DNA of 64,000 nt from Eurosta solidaginis (Eukaryota > Arthropoda > Insecta > Diptera > Tephritidae): NCBI RefSeq assembly GCF_040869045.1, contig NC_090323.1, positions 157,810,426-157,874,425 on the forward strand, in the 5' to 3' direction. The translations under genes were made by a program, and so were the position numbers. Below the pieces are notes generated by a model. The model worked only from the letters and a program-made list of their open reading frames with translations. It was not told the DNA's origin and did not search any database. Within the stretch, counting starts at the first letter, position 1. Each line of letters opens with the position of its first letter. This document shows positions 21,761 through 33,934 of the stretch, in pieces.

Positions 21761-22254
21761 GATTTAAAATAGGGCTATAGAAACACGTCGTGACATGCCC
21801 AAATAAGTATTAAAAATTAAACTAAATTAGCTTTTCATTATTATTTGTTGGAGTGTAGTACATCATATTTGCCAGGGACGCAAATTATTTGCTAGTCCCC
21901 AAATATTTTCTTAGCTTGGTTGAATATTATACTGTGGGATGTACTCTAAGCATCCCTGCAGTTTCCTGCTTGATTTAAGAGCCCGTGAGGTTTGTTTAAT
22001 CTACAGGCCTAACTTTGGTTGTGCTGGCGACTTTATTTCATAGCACAACACTGTATGTACATGTGTATTTACGTATGTATGCAGTACATATTGTTCAACA
22101 TCAATTAACTGAGTAAAGTAGCGTCAGCTAACAATCAAACTAACATTAATGTTCTTTTATACAAATTATTCTTATAAAGGTTTTCATTGCGCCACACATT
22201 CTTCAATAAGCAGTTATAAAAGAGTAATAGGTACATACATATAGCAGCAAACAG
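21761..22254. other. Unassigned spacer
   Basis: No gene or repeat family recognised. Confidence 0.4.
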
Positions 22255-23860
22255 AACAAGTAAGAAAGGCTAAGTTCTGGTGCTTAGCTGCGTTGGTTAT
22301 AAGTGGTTTTTAATTACATATCACATACGTTTGGGAAATATCGACCAAATTGTAGACCAAGGGTGACGTTTTTTGGAACGATTTTCCTTCATCATTTGTC
22401 AAATAAGGGAAAATCACCATGTAGGAAAATGAACCTAGGGTAACCCTGGAATGTGTTTGTATGACATTGGCATCAAATGAAAAATGAAGGGTGTTAATGA
22501 GTATTTTAAAAGGGAATGGGCCTTAGTTCTATAGGTGGACGCCTTTTCGAGATATCGCCATAAAGATGGACCAGAGGTGACTCTAGAATGTGTTTGTACG
22601 ATATGGGTATCAAATGAAATGTGTTAATGAGTATTTTAAAAGGGAGTAGCCCTAAGTTGTATATGTGAAGGCGTTTTCGAGATATCGACCAAAATGTGGA
22701 CCCAGAACATCAACTGTCGGTCACCACCAATTTATTTATATAGTATGTATTACCACGAACAGTATTCCTGCCATGATGCCAAGGGCTTTTGATTTCGCCC
22801 TGCAGAACTTTTTCATTTTCTTCTACTTAATACCGTTTAGACGGTTAAGCGCCAATTAAGTAAGTAAGTAATATGGTAGGTGTCACACACATTTTACAAA
22901 TTTTTTTCCGAAGTTATATTTTGCTCAAAAACCAATCCAATCACCATGTTTCATCCCTCTATTCGTATTTGGTATAGAATTATGACATTTTTTTCTTTTT
23001 TCGAAATTTTCGATATCGAAAACGTCGGCGTGGTCATAATCGGGTTTCGCCCATTTTACCAAGATAAAGTGAGTTCAGATAAGTACGTGAACTAAGTTTA
23101 GTAGAGATATATCGGTTTTTGCTCAAGTTATCGTGTTAACGGCCAAGAGGAAGGACAGACGGTCAACTGTGTATAAAAACTGGGCGTGGATTCAACCGAT
23201 TTCGCCCACAGAAAACAATTATCGTCATAGAAGCTATGCCCCTACCAAATTTCACAAGGATTGGTACATTTTTGGTCGACTTATGGCATTAAAAGTATTC
23301 TAGACAATGCCGGAGCCACGCCCATTTTGAAATTTTCTTTTATTTTTGTATTTTGTTGCACCATATCATTACTGGAGTTGAATGTTGACATAATTTACTT
23401 ATATACTGTAAAGATATTAAATTTTTTGTTACAATTTGACTTTTAAATTTTTTTTAAAAAGTGGGTGTTCGTTATCCGATTTTACTAATTTTTATTTAGC
23501 ACACATATAGTAATAGGAGTAACGTTCCTGCCAAATTTCATCAAGATATCTTCAACGACTGCCAAATTACAGCTTGCAAAACTTTTAAATTACTTTCTTT
23601 TAAAAGTCGATATCGAAAAAGTGGGCGTGGTTATAGTACGATTTCGTTCATTGTAAACAGCGAGATGTGTGCACAGGAACTTACATGCCAAATTTCATTA
23701 AGATACCTCACAATTTACTAAAATTATCGTGCTTACGGACGGACGGACGGACATGGAAAATGAATTTGTTTTTTGCGCCCAGATCATTTTGATATATAGA
23801 AGTCTATATCTATCTCGCTTAGTTTATGCCGTTACGTATTACCGTTATGCGAACAAAATT
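22255..23860. repeat. Repeat family R, copy 4 (inverted)
   Basis: It starts AACAAGTAAGAAAGGCTAAG and shares the 130-bp units, GGGCGTGGATTCAACCGATT, and GACGGACGGACGGACATG with copy 1, in reverse orientation. It ends near TTATGCGAACAAAATT. It contains the RTE tail at 22831-22873. Confidence 0.8.
22831..22873 (+). mobile_element. Extremely 5'-truncated RTE insertion (about 40 bp)
   Basis: Relative to R copy 1 (rc of 8815-8830: CTTCTACTAATTATGGTAGG), this copy has an extra ACCGTTTAGACGGTTAAGCG-CCAATTAAGTAAGTAAGTA, which is the RTE 3' end also seen at 10930-10970. TAAT occurs on both sides, consistent with a short target duplication. Confidence 0.75.
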
Positions 23861-24186
23861 AAAATTAAATAGCAGTGGCAAGTTCTTCAATTCAACGTTT
23901 TCGAAAAAATTCCAAAATTGTAGGAATATCTCGAACTTGATTTCTTTAATTATTTTAGGAAGCTGCTTTGTCGCCTAATCATTTTAAGTCTCACAAACTA
24001 GAAGTTATACATAGGTCCCTTAAAATACGCATTGACTTTTGAGAATTTTTTTCCGAACGGTGTTCTTTGTTTTCATACAAAAAATATAGTTCAGAGTGTT
24101 TAAGGAGGAAAATCTAAAACACCATGTAAAAAAAAAATTCTAAAATTTGACTTATTTTGTTTTGTTGATTTTCCGACAGGGTGGAT
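23861..24186. other. Unassigned spacer
   Basis: AT-rich; nothing recognised. Confidence 0.4.
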
Positions 24187-24275
24187 AAATGATGTATATT
24201 GGAACGATTTTCCGTCATCTCTTGTCAAATTTGGTTTCAAGGGATGACGGAAAATCGTTCCAATATACATCATTT
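24187..24275. repeat. Perfect 33-bp hairpin
   Basis: AAATGATGTATATTGGAACG begins the arm 24187-24219, which is exactly inverted at 24243-24275 with a 23-nt loop. The arm-to-loop sequence TTGGAACGATTTTCCnTCATC-TTGTCAAAT also occurs at 22375-22408 in R copy 4. Confidence 0.9.
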
Positions 24276-24849
24276 CTAAAATTAATGCGAATGATGAGAG
24301 GCCTAAAACGCGTACTTTGTTGGACTAAAACTAATATTTACTGCAACTTTTCGAAACCGTTTTGAGGTTAGTTTACACACATACGTGCGTTCAGTTACAA
24401 AACACATTGAAGTTTTTTCTTAAAATATGGAAAATAAACTAAATAAAAAATTTACTTGACGAAATTTAATAAAAAATTCCACTGCTACTTATTTTTGTGT
24501 TCGTTTCTGTATGTATGTATGTGTCGATGTATGTAAAATGATTTTCCGGTGTCACCACAGCTGACTTCGCAATTCTTCAAGCTTTTGTGCCTATGTACAT
24601 ATTCTTACATATATATACATAAAAAGGTAAACATATAAAAGATTGCTGGGTATATACCTACATTAATATTCCAATGTTTTGTTATACTCAGATTACAGAA
24701 ATTAACAAAAGCAAAAAATATTTCACTAAATAACCAAGCCCTGCTGGTTTTGAAAAAAACTTACAAAGTCAACGAACAAGCAGGAAGATAAACAAAAACA
24801 AACAGCTGAAACATATATTTTTTATGCGTTTATTTAATAAACCCTTATA
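24276..24849. other. Unassigned spacer
   Basis: Only TATG-type microsatellite traces (24505-24535); no gene recognised. Confidence 0.4.
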
Positions 24850-25025
24850 TCATGTTTACACATGCGCTAATCTGCAATAAATTCACAAAACTTCATCTAC
24901 ACGTTTACATATGTCCCATCCCAAGAAACTAGATTATAAGTTGTCAAAAATTGTTTCCTTTTACGTTTTTTTTATTTCGTGCTTCCTTCTAGGCGTGAGA
25001 CCCTGATTCTAGGTCTAGGTGTGTT
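24850..25025. repeat. MITE family M, short copy
   Basis: CATGTTTACACATGCGCTAA and AATCTGCAATAAATT at the left, AACTAGATTATAAG in the middle and TTCTAGGTCTAGG at the right match the family at 36976-37295. Confidence 0.65.
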
Positions 25026-25794
25026 TTTACTTCCTTTATATTAGGTCGGTTGAATTTTTGTCCGCTTTTCATACAAATATTGCAATCGATTTTTAAGGAA
25101 CTTTTCATTGAGCTACAAACGTGAAACTTTACACATAGGTTAGATCACCGTGACAATGCAACAAAAGGAAAACAAAAATCCGTTAGGTGGCGCACGGATC
25201 GAAATAATTAGATAAGAATTTGAACATTTTCAAACCAGTTTTTAAGTAACTTCTCGATGAGCTAGAGAATTGAAATTTCAAACCTAATTCAGAGGTCGAT
25301 GACAGCCGATGACACGATACAAAAAGATTCGCTAGGGGGCGCACGGGATGAAATGTTTAGAAAAATCGTACGAAACGGAGAGAATTTCAGGACTGATTTT
25401 TATGTAAGTTCTCATTGAGCTACAAGCGTAAACCTTAACAGATAGGTTAAGACACCTAGAAAATGTAAGAAAAGGCGAAAACAAAAATAAAATAAAAAAA
25501 TGTTAAGCACTTCCTTTATATAAATGGACAAAAATCAAAAAAAAAAATCTCCTTATAAAAAGAAATAATTTTGCAATTTCTATGTCAAAATTTAAAACTC
25601 AAAGTTTAACAACACTGAAAGAAAAAGACTGGTAAAATCAACCGAAATACGGGTCAATTCAACCGAAATTTCTGTCAATTTTTATCCATCGCAACAAGAT
25701 GTTGAATCAACTGCGCACAAATCGTTGATTCATAATTGACCGTTTTAGTAGTCAAATGAACAAAACAAGTTGTTGCGACAAAAAAAAAAAAAAA

Positions 25795-26140
25795 TGTAAG
25801 GCGCGATAACCTCCGAAGAGATCCAAGGCCGAGCTTCTCTTCCAATTTCCGTCGTGCTCCTCTTGAGTTTTCCTACAAATTGGCCGGACGGGACCTACAT
25901 GTTTTATGCCGACTCCGAACGGCATCTGCAAGGCAGATGAGTTTTCACTGAGAGCTTTTCATGGCAGAAATACACCCGGAGCGCTTGCCAAACACTGCCG
26001 AGGGTCGACCCCGCTTAGAAAAATTTTCTTCTAATTGAAAAACCTTATTTCTAAAATTTTGATGTTAATTTGCCCGGGTGCGAACCCAGGGCATACGGTG
26101 TGGCAGGCGGAGCACGCTACCATCACACCACGGTGGCACT
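25795..26140 (-). mobile_element. tRNA-derived SINE
   Basis: Minus-strand head: GCCACCGTGGTGTGATGGTA with an A-box-like TGGTGTGATGG (26120-26130) and a B-box-like GGGTTCGCACCCG (26075-26087), about 33 bp apart as in tRNA genes. The body contains TCTGCCTTGCAGATGCCGTT. The 3' end is near 25795 beside a poly-A/T stretch. A degenerate relative lies at 15425-15650. Confidence 0.7.
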
Positions 26141-26419
26141 TACTAGCCGAACGTCAATTGGGCTTGCATTAGAGGTTTACGCCGATCACTTTATCGGCGG
26201 CGGCGTGGGCGACGCGCCGGCCTACGCCGGTGTTCTTACTTTAAAAAGCTTGATTTTTCTATTTAAAAAAATAATATTTAGGAAAGGTTTTGTTGGTATG
26301 TATTTAAGGAAATCAACGTGTTGGCCATTTCGGAAATATCCGGGGTTTTTGCCTCAAGATCTCGCAGACCGTTCAAAAATTTTCAGGAGTAGCTCCTTGC
26401 TGAGGGATTGTCCCTCGTT

Positions 26420-27015
26420 CGCTTACTCCAGAGAGGCTTCGAACCTAACCCCGGTCTTTGGAATTGGTACTGCTGCGTCTGCTGAAAAGAAATAGAGATA
26501 CATAAAATAGGCACACTTTTGTCTGTATATCTCGTGCAAAGCGTAGTTACACCCAGGGTTAACTCCCAATAATCGTCGCGAACACAATTCCTTAATATCA
26601 TTTGTGGCTCCTTGGCGGCCACGCACCAAGGCGACTTACGGTTGCTATTAATGGTCTTTTAATACTCACTGTCACAGGGCGCCTCCAGTTGTTTCGGCTG
26701 TTTCTAAGAGCTATTCCTGATGTGCGAACAGTAGCAATCCCGACCACCAGTCTCTACCACGCCTCCTGACCCTCACACCATATACCAGCACAGAAGCTAT
26801 AGGACTGCGACTTCGAACTCATACCTTCGTTGACGTCACTTTCCTAGAAGCTCTAGGTATAGCTCCAAAGACTTTCCAACGGATGCTTTTGTCGCGCTAT
26901 GCTGCCGAGCTACACCAGAGAAACACTTTGAAACTTTAGGGAGTGACTATTCGGCCAAGGATGCCGCCTTCGAAATCATAAGCAAACTAAGTGGATGTTA
27001 TTGCGTAATGGGTGA
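26420..27015. pseudogene. Possible decayed LINE zinc-finger/endonuclease region
   Basis: On the plus strand, LHPGLTPNNRREHNSLISFV and FVAPWRPRTKATYGC resemble the Cys-rich stretch that begins some fly LINE ORFs, and ALGIAPKTFQRMLLSRYAAE lies farther on. It is frameshifted throughout and the assignment is weak. Confidence 0.3.
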
Positions 27016-28536
27016 AAATCGTATAATCTTCGGCGCATCTACATAATTAAAATTTTACAAGGACCCTGGATAAGATTTTTAAAATGTAGACCAAAGTTTG
27101 CAGGCGTTTGTGTTCACAACATTGATTTCAATAGTCTTCGTTAAATCAAAACTATATTTTAGAATGAAAGTCGACCGATTTTAAGTTGAAAGATGTTAAC
27201 TTCTGTTTTCCGGCCTTATGATATAAGAGCTCATTATGGATGACCGCGTAGCTTCAGTTTTCAGACTAGTTCGACTGTCCACTACGTTAGGGTAGTAGAA
27301 CACACGGTCCTTAGTTCGACTGTCTTGGGAAAGCTTTTCCTTCACCACTTTGAGTGTTCTTGCGAAGGACAAAGCCTCACCTGGTAAATATATGTGCCTA
27401 CATATTCACATTTGTAAAAGGAGCCGTAGCGTGTAGGTGATATTTAAACTTGGTAGATAGGCTATAATCAATGTGATTCACTCCAAGGGACCAGTTTTGG
27501 ATAGGGCCGCCAACTTTAGGAAATCTCAAACCGGGAGACTTGGGTGTTGAAAGATTAAGTGTGAAAATGAAAATGAACATTTCAGACCCTATTGTATAGT
27601 TACGCAAATAGACAACAGATGTTTGAATGTAAGCCCAAGTCATTTTTCAAACCCTTATACGTACATATATCCACCGTAATTCACCACTGGAGTAAGGCAA
27701 GTTCGGCAAGTTTAATTTTCGTAACACTTTAAGTTGAAAAGATTCCAAAACAACTCAAACTTTTATGTTGTCGGAAACATCAACATTAAAAAATGATGTT
27801 TTTTATTATCTTATTAAATTCGTTCGCGTGAGTGAAAATTCGTAGAAACTTGAACAAAATGTTACTAACTTTGGAAAAATCCTGTTCGTTCAAACAAAAC
27901 TTTTGCAACAAGAGGGCGCAATTTCGCATTTCGCTTGGAGGAGCAGTTACAAAATTGTACCCGAAAAATAGGTGTCCCGGTATCTCATAATTTTTTTCAC
28001 AGTAAATTCAAAAAAGGGTTTTTCGTTTTGTATTGATAACTGAAAAACTAGTTTTTTGTTGTTTTCCCATTTTATGTGTTTTTTCGATTTGGTGGTTTTC
28101 TTATTTTGATATTTTTTTTAAGCAAGTGGCACCATCGTCATAAGTCCAAAGTAGAGAGCGCAGTGAGCGTAAAATTCTCTTTGAAATTTGCTCATGTATT
28201 GACTGTTGATCGCTGTTGAGATGACCAGTGAGATCAGTTTTGTTAACAGAAAAATCAGTTAGATTGACCAGGAATCTGTCAATTTTAAAGAATTTTGTTA
28301 ACTTAAGAGCGATAATTTCTCTTCTGTTGAAATGACTAAACTAATTTGTTCGTTTGGCAAAGAACTCGGTCGAATTAACCATAATTCGATCAATTTCACC
28401 GAATCTCCGTTAAGTCAAGAACAACAGAACCGATTTGTTGATTTTACTAGCACCATTTCTTTCAGTGAAGAATATGTTTTTAAATAAGGAGACATTTTTC
28501 GCTGATTTTTGTCCATTTGTATAAAGGAAGTGCTTA

Positions 28537-30790
28537 AAAATTTTTTATTTTATTTTAATTCTTTTTTACATATTTTTCATTTTATTTCGTTTTTAAACAT
28601 TTTTTTTTTTAATAAAAAGTTAACAAAGCTGCCGCTCATAGAAAACCGTTATAAACGCTTATATTAGCTCCACTTGTATGTTTGTAACTTTCTAAGTGGT
28701 TACGCGGTGTAGGCTGTCACCCGTCCCATCTCCCTCCTTTTTTTATACGTATCTCTATGAATTTATATATATAACCCGTACTTGGTATTATATTCGACTA
28801 TTGAATTGTATTATATCGAATTTCTATGAATTTATATATATATCCCGTCTCTTGTATTGTATTCGATTATTGAAGTGTATTATATTGAATTATACCCTAA
28901 AATCAATGCATTGTATTCACCCTTAAATTCCCTATTGGGAATCCTCATGGCCGTGTGGCAGCCTCCACCGCGCAAAATCCACCAAATCAAATTCGCCGCA
29001 AGTACAGGATGGCGATCTGGCATGATCGCCACCTGTCAGAAAACCACCACCTTTTTTGACAACATACATTTTTTATTGTTATTATCCAAATCTTGAAATT
29101 TGCTGATCATTTTCTGTGTGCGCTCCACAAATAAGTTTTATCAGTAATAAATATAAAGTTATTATTATTAACTATCATTTTCGTTCCTTTGTGCATAATA
29201 ATTTGAACAACCAAAGTATTGTGATTCGCAAGTCCGCCGTTCATCGGATATATATATCGCAGTGAAATTACAACTGAAATACGTGTTTTTCATCATCTTT
29301 ATAAACTTTAACCAAAGCTTAGTGCTCAGATACCAGCATTTACGCAGTTGAATAAATTCTCAGTAGTTGTGAACTGGCTATTATTCGCCAATACTGGATT
29401 GTGCTTCATATGTTCCTTTCGTAAAAGAGGCAGCGACCGCAAGAACCACATCAACGCCCCAGCATCGCCATTATCGCTATCGAGAAGCCACCGGCCATCC
29501 CGACCTAGCGTCACCAGCCACGTTCATGCAGCGGCACCTAACCAAACTTTGCGGAATTTTCATCCGGTGCTAGTGAGGCATTGAGGTAAACAACACCGTA
29601 CGAAACAGCCGGGTGTGGATATCAGAAGGTACCAAGAAGCAGCACGACACATCCTCAGGAATCTAGATCGTCCGCAGTGCTACCTACAAACCGGTGAGTA
29701 CTCGTTCTCTAAAGTAACTAATGGTCCTTCGAGCCATTGAAGAAACCAGCCACAACACCGTACGTAGGCGCGCAAAAAACCCATCTAGCGGCAATTATTG
29801 AAGACTCGCTGCAGTGAAATAACTCGCTACGAAATGAGTTGTGCTTAATAGCGGAGACACGGACATCTGTGCTCTTATGCTCTTGTGTTATCAACATCAA
29901 ATATCTAAGTGGATTTTAGATACTAAAACATTTTTGCGTGATTTTCAGTTTTTTCAAACTGTATTTATTTTAACTAAAAATATCGAAAATGTAAAAACCG
30001 TAGAGAATTCATGACAAATGTATTTTGTTGTTGTATTTAGAAAAATTTTTTCTATGATTTCCAAACAGATAACATCCCAATTTTTTATTTTTTTATTTAA
30101 TACTATATTTGGCGATTTTTTTCACGAGGAAAACTTTTTACACTAAAAATGAAAACTTTTTAAATTATCTGTGGTTTCTAGACAGAGAATGTCCCTAGTT
30201 TTTAAATAATCTTTTTTTACTTATTTTTAGTTTTTAGCATGTAGAAATCTTTTGACAGTAATATTAAAAACTTTCTATGGTTTTTTCACATTTTTTTCTA
30301 TTTTTATAAGTTTTTGTTTTTTAATCATGAATTTCTACAAATTATTTTTTTCATTAATTTTATTTTTATGTTTTAATATATTTGTTATTTTAGTGTTTCT
30401 CTTTATTCTGCAGGAATGGGCCCATGGCCTTAAAATAAAGGAATAGATAGTGAATTTGCCTATGTTAGTCGCAAAGTCCTGTTTTTTGCCAAAAATTCAT
30501 TATTGCCAACTGTAATCAGTTTTTTTCATACCATTTTGCAATAAATTTCGTTCATTTCCGGACTATTAAGGCCCTTTCGGTTCGTTACGCTTCAACAAAT
30601 TGTCATTCTTTGTCATTTTACTTGACAAATATATATCTCCACAGAGAGGCTGGTTCGTTGTGGAATGAGGCACACCCTAATGTAACAACACATGTGCGCT
30701 GTGAAATTTCATGCAGCAAATAAAAATTTACGTATATACTTAAGAACAATGAAATTTTCTTTATTGCCCGACTTATGTAGCACATAAATA
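28537..30790. other. Long stretch without a recognised gene
   Basis: 28537-28750 is AT-rich; 28753-28896 is a two-unit tandem repeat; 28930-29700 is more GC-balanced and holds a 78-codon open frame (29348-29584, Ser/Arg/Pro-rich) that I do not recognise; 29930-30490 is extremely T-rich. The 28680-29350 part has some LTR-like look (AATAAATATAAAG signals), but no matching second LTR, primer site or target duplication was found. Confidence 0.35.
28753..28896. repeat. Two-copy tandem repeat, about 71 bp
   Basis: TCTATGAATTTATATATATA followed by CCCGT-CTTGTATTGTATTCGA-TATTGAA-TGTATTATAT occurs twice in a row. Confidence 0.75.
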
Positions 30791-32654
30791 CAGTGCACTC
30801 CCGATAACATAAACACCCCAAAATATGAACACTTTTCAATTGAGTACTTTTGGCAAAAGCTCTAAAATATGAATATGATTGATTTTCAAATTCCTATCGA
30901 ATTTCAAGAGCCTAATAAATTGAGGAATCCCCTAGTTATTAAAAGTTAAAATATACGTAACCGTCGCTGAGAAATGCTTCCGTTCACTCGCTTTGCTTTC
31001 TCTTATGTTCAGTCGTCAGTACAAATTTTCAACGTCGTTGTTGGTCATTTCATGCGAGCATAATTGGTACTTCATTTTCTTGTAAAAAATTCCAATATTA
31101 ATCAATCAAAAAAATGTATGTAAAAAAGCATAAGTTTTTGACCTTAAGAAAAAAATCAGATACTATTATGGAATATTTACGAAAGGGTCAAAGTGTTACT
31201 AATTTAGCGCGTAAATATGGAGTGACAAAGTCTACAGTATGAGGAATAAATAAAAATAAAAATGCTATCTCTAAATGTGTCAACAATACTTTTATCGTTC
31301 CTGGGAAGAGGAAAACTTTACTTCATTCAGAGAACACAAAGATGGAAAAATCTCTGTATCAATGGTTTTTGAATATGAGAGACAAAAAGCTCCCGGTTAG
31401 AGGGCTTATGTTGAAAGAAAAAGCAAGACCTTAATTTTAAAATTAAGGGAAATTGCCTGCAATTAAATGCCAGTGATGGATGGCTTCAAAATTTTAAAAA
31501 TGGATATGGCGTTTGGTTGCTCCAAGTTTCTGGAGAAAAACTATCTTAACAGCCCCAGTTAGTTGACCCATTAAAAAAGAGTTAAAGATGAAAATGGAGA
31601 AGCTTGGATTAAGTCGTGAGAAACTATACAACGCCGAAAAATCCGCTTTATACTCGAATCTTTTCCCACACAAGACGTATGTGTCATCGTTAGAAAACTT
31701 GCCCCAGTTGTTAAGATGGAAAAGCAAAGAGTAACTTTCTTGTACTGTTCAAGTGCGTCAGGATATCATCAACTCAAGCTTCTTGTAGTCGTAAAGGCTA
31801 AAAACCCCCGTTGTTTTAAAGGTATTGACTGCTTGATTTGTTTAGGTTTCAAATTTTTTGATGAAAAAGGGATTGCCAGTAAAATCTCTCCTTTTAATTG
31901 ATAACGCTCTATCGCATTCACCCGAGGATGAACTAAAATGCTAAAGCGGCTGCATATTAGCAATGTTTATGCCACCAAATGACACCCCTCTTATACAACC
32001 TATGGATCAAAATGCAGTCAGGATTACGAAACTTTACTATAGAAACACAGTATTTTGGCTTCTGTTGCTATTTACAGTATGGTAGAAAATCAAGAGCATT
32101 CTAAAGGTGACATTACTTTGAGTGTTCTTCGAAGCAACTTAATTATGAATGTTTAGAACCGTAGTCAAAGTAGTTTTTTTTTTATTTTTATTAAATTTCA
32201 TTTTAGGTTGAATTCACTGTTTTCAACGTTAGAGACACAAAAGACGATTGCGTCAAAGGAAGCGATTGACATGTTTAATAAAACTTTGGAATGGGCTCAA
32301 ATTAATATGGTTGATAAATCGGATTTAAATGTGTTGAAGAAGCTCAGGGAAAAGGCAGTTTAAGATGCTTGAACAAAAGAACCAACAAAAGCGGATTACT
32401 GATTTTTTTTAGACATGAACTCAATTTTTTCTAAAAATTAAACAGAATATGAATTTATGTATAACTAACTTTTTGACTGTAACTGATTTTTTATTTGGGT
32501 AATGTGAAAAAATTAATAAACAACGTTTCTTTTGCGGTTTTAAATAAAAAATAAATGCCTAAACTAATTAAAAAAAATATTTTTCAATTTATTTGACTTT
32601 CGCAAAACTGAAAAGGCCCGATTTTAATTAGTTCATATTATCGCGAGTGCACTG
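30791..32654 (+). mobile_element. Full-length pogo/Tigger-like transposon, TA duplicated
   Basis: The terminal inverted repeats are CAGTGCACTCCCGATAACAT at 30791 and ATATTATCGCGAGTGCACTG ending at 32654. TA lies on both sides (30789-30790 and 32655-32656), as expected for pogo/mariner-type insertion. The 1864-bp element encodes the broken transposase described separately. Confidence 0.9.
31114..32380 (+). pseudogene. pogo/Tigger (jerky-like) transposase, frameshifted
   Basis: MYVKKHKFLTLRKKSDTIME and LARKYGVTKSTV (helix-turn-helix) are followed by an in-frame TGA, then NMRDKKLPVRGLMLKEKARP (CENP-B-type second DNA-binding domain), KMKMEKLGLSREKLYNAEKS, the catalytic block LLLIDNALSHSPEDE with MPPNDTPLIQPMDQNAV (first and second Asp regions of the DDE fold), and the tail EWAQINMVDKSDLNVLKKLR. 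At least three stops and frameshifts separate these. It is homologous to the fragment at 126-548. Confidence 0.85.
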
Positions 32655-32656
32655 TA

Positions 32657-33930
32657 TATACATAAGTACCAAATTTTCGGTATAACTTTGCCTTATTTTA
32701 GTACATATTTAGGTTTTTCCTTTCTTTGCACTCTAAGCAAATCGATAACTATTTCATAAACAATTTTTTATATGCGCGGCATTAAATAACATCTGCATTT
32801 CATTTTAATTTGATGAATTTCACATTTTCATTTTATAAATACAAATAAAGCACAGTACATGGAAGATTTTCCAATAAATATTGATCGATGACACGTTTCG
32901 AACACTTCTTGAATTCATGTAATTTTTTGTTGTACCACAGAATTGTTGTTATTGCAGTGACATTGAGGCAACAGTACAACACATTTTTATTGTTAACATG
33001 AACTGATTTAATTCTAATTAAAAAAAAAAACATTTACAATTATTGATATTGCACAATATGTTTTGTTGAATTTTCAATATTTATTTAATTGTAGTTATAA
33101 CTTAAAAAAAAAAAATTATATAAAAGGAAGCCGAGTTTGCGCGACCGTACGCGTATGAACACGTCTCATTTTGCATGCGCGCGAGCTATAAGGCGACTGA
33201 ACTACGAATAAACTTTTGCTTTTCACAAAGCTTTCAATGTTCATCATATTTACATACATACATACACACAGACATCTACATTTGGCAAAAGGTTTGCTTG
33301 CTGTATTGGCCCAGGGCCAAATGCTCGGAATAAATACAGCGGATATGATAATATGATATGAAAACGATTTTCAAAGAAGAAGAAAGATTTATACAATTTA
33401 GAGCAGAATTGTGTAAATTAAACACGTAATTGTAAAAATAACACATTTAACTAAAAAAAAAAAATAAAGCAGCTGTTGATAGCCGACTATTTGAATAACT
33501 AGTGATTAACAAAAATTGTTTAGTAATATAATCGATTAACACTAATTGACTAGTCGTTTGCAGTTGAGTAGTGACAGATTAGACTTTTCGAATAGTCGTA
33601 GCCTTTGTAAGATGTATGCTATATGGGGGATACATGTAGAATGTAAATGAAGGCATAGTATGTAAGATTGGTATACTTCATTGAGTAATAGAAAATGAGA
33701 GCGTAAGTATAATCAATGCACTTAAGCATACGTGGTAGAGTTGATATGAGCGAGGTAACACAGAAACTCAAGGCAAACATGTGACCTACACATAAATTAA
33801 AGTTTTAGAGCATATAACTGCCCCATTCTATATTTGTAACTACACGTTTGCAAGCATCTGTTGTATTTTGTTGGCTTGATTAATCAGTGAGAGCACTAAC
33901 CAAGATAATCTAAAGCTTGCGCTTCGATTA
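32657..33930. other. Unassigned AT-rich spacer
   Basis: A-runs and CATA-type microsatellite traces; a small GC patch GCGCGACCGTACGCG near 33140. No gene recognised. Confidence 0.4.
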
Positions 33931-33934
33931 ACAT

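Larger units (their letters stand above)
25613..28467. mobile_element. 2.86-kb DNA transposon with CACTG termini
   Basis: The left end CACTGAAAGAAAAAGACTGG continues with TAAAATCAAC; the right end, inverted, is CACTGAAAGAAATGGTGCTA, also with GTAAAATCAAC. Subterminal regions are full of GTCAATT-AACCGAAATT variants in both directions. The target duplication is unclear (AA at most). No transposase was recognised, so it looks non-autonomous; CACTG ends fit EnSpm/CACTA or Chapaev-type elements, which cannot be decided here. It has been colonised by a SINE and a LINE fragment. Confidence 0.65.
25504..28536. repeat. Outer inverted repeat disrupted by the CACTG element
   Basis: GCACTTCCTTTATATAAATG (arm 25504-25556, ending near CTCCTTAT) is inverted at 28483-28536 with one mismatch over the first 34 bp. 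The two arms were probably a hairpin or MITE whose loop was split by the transposon at 25613-28467. Confidence 0.75.

Noticed and set aside
28680..29350. LTR of a BEL or gypsy retrotransposon
   Set aside because: No second LTR, primer-binding site, inverted TG/CA ends or target duplication could be located.
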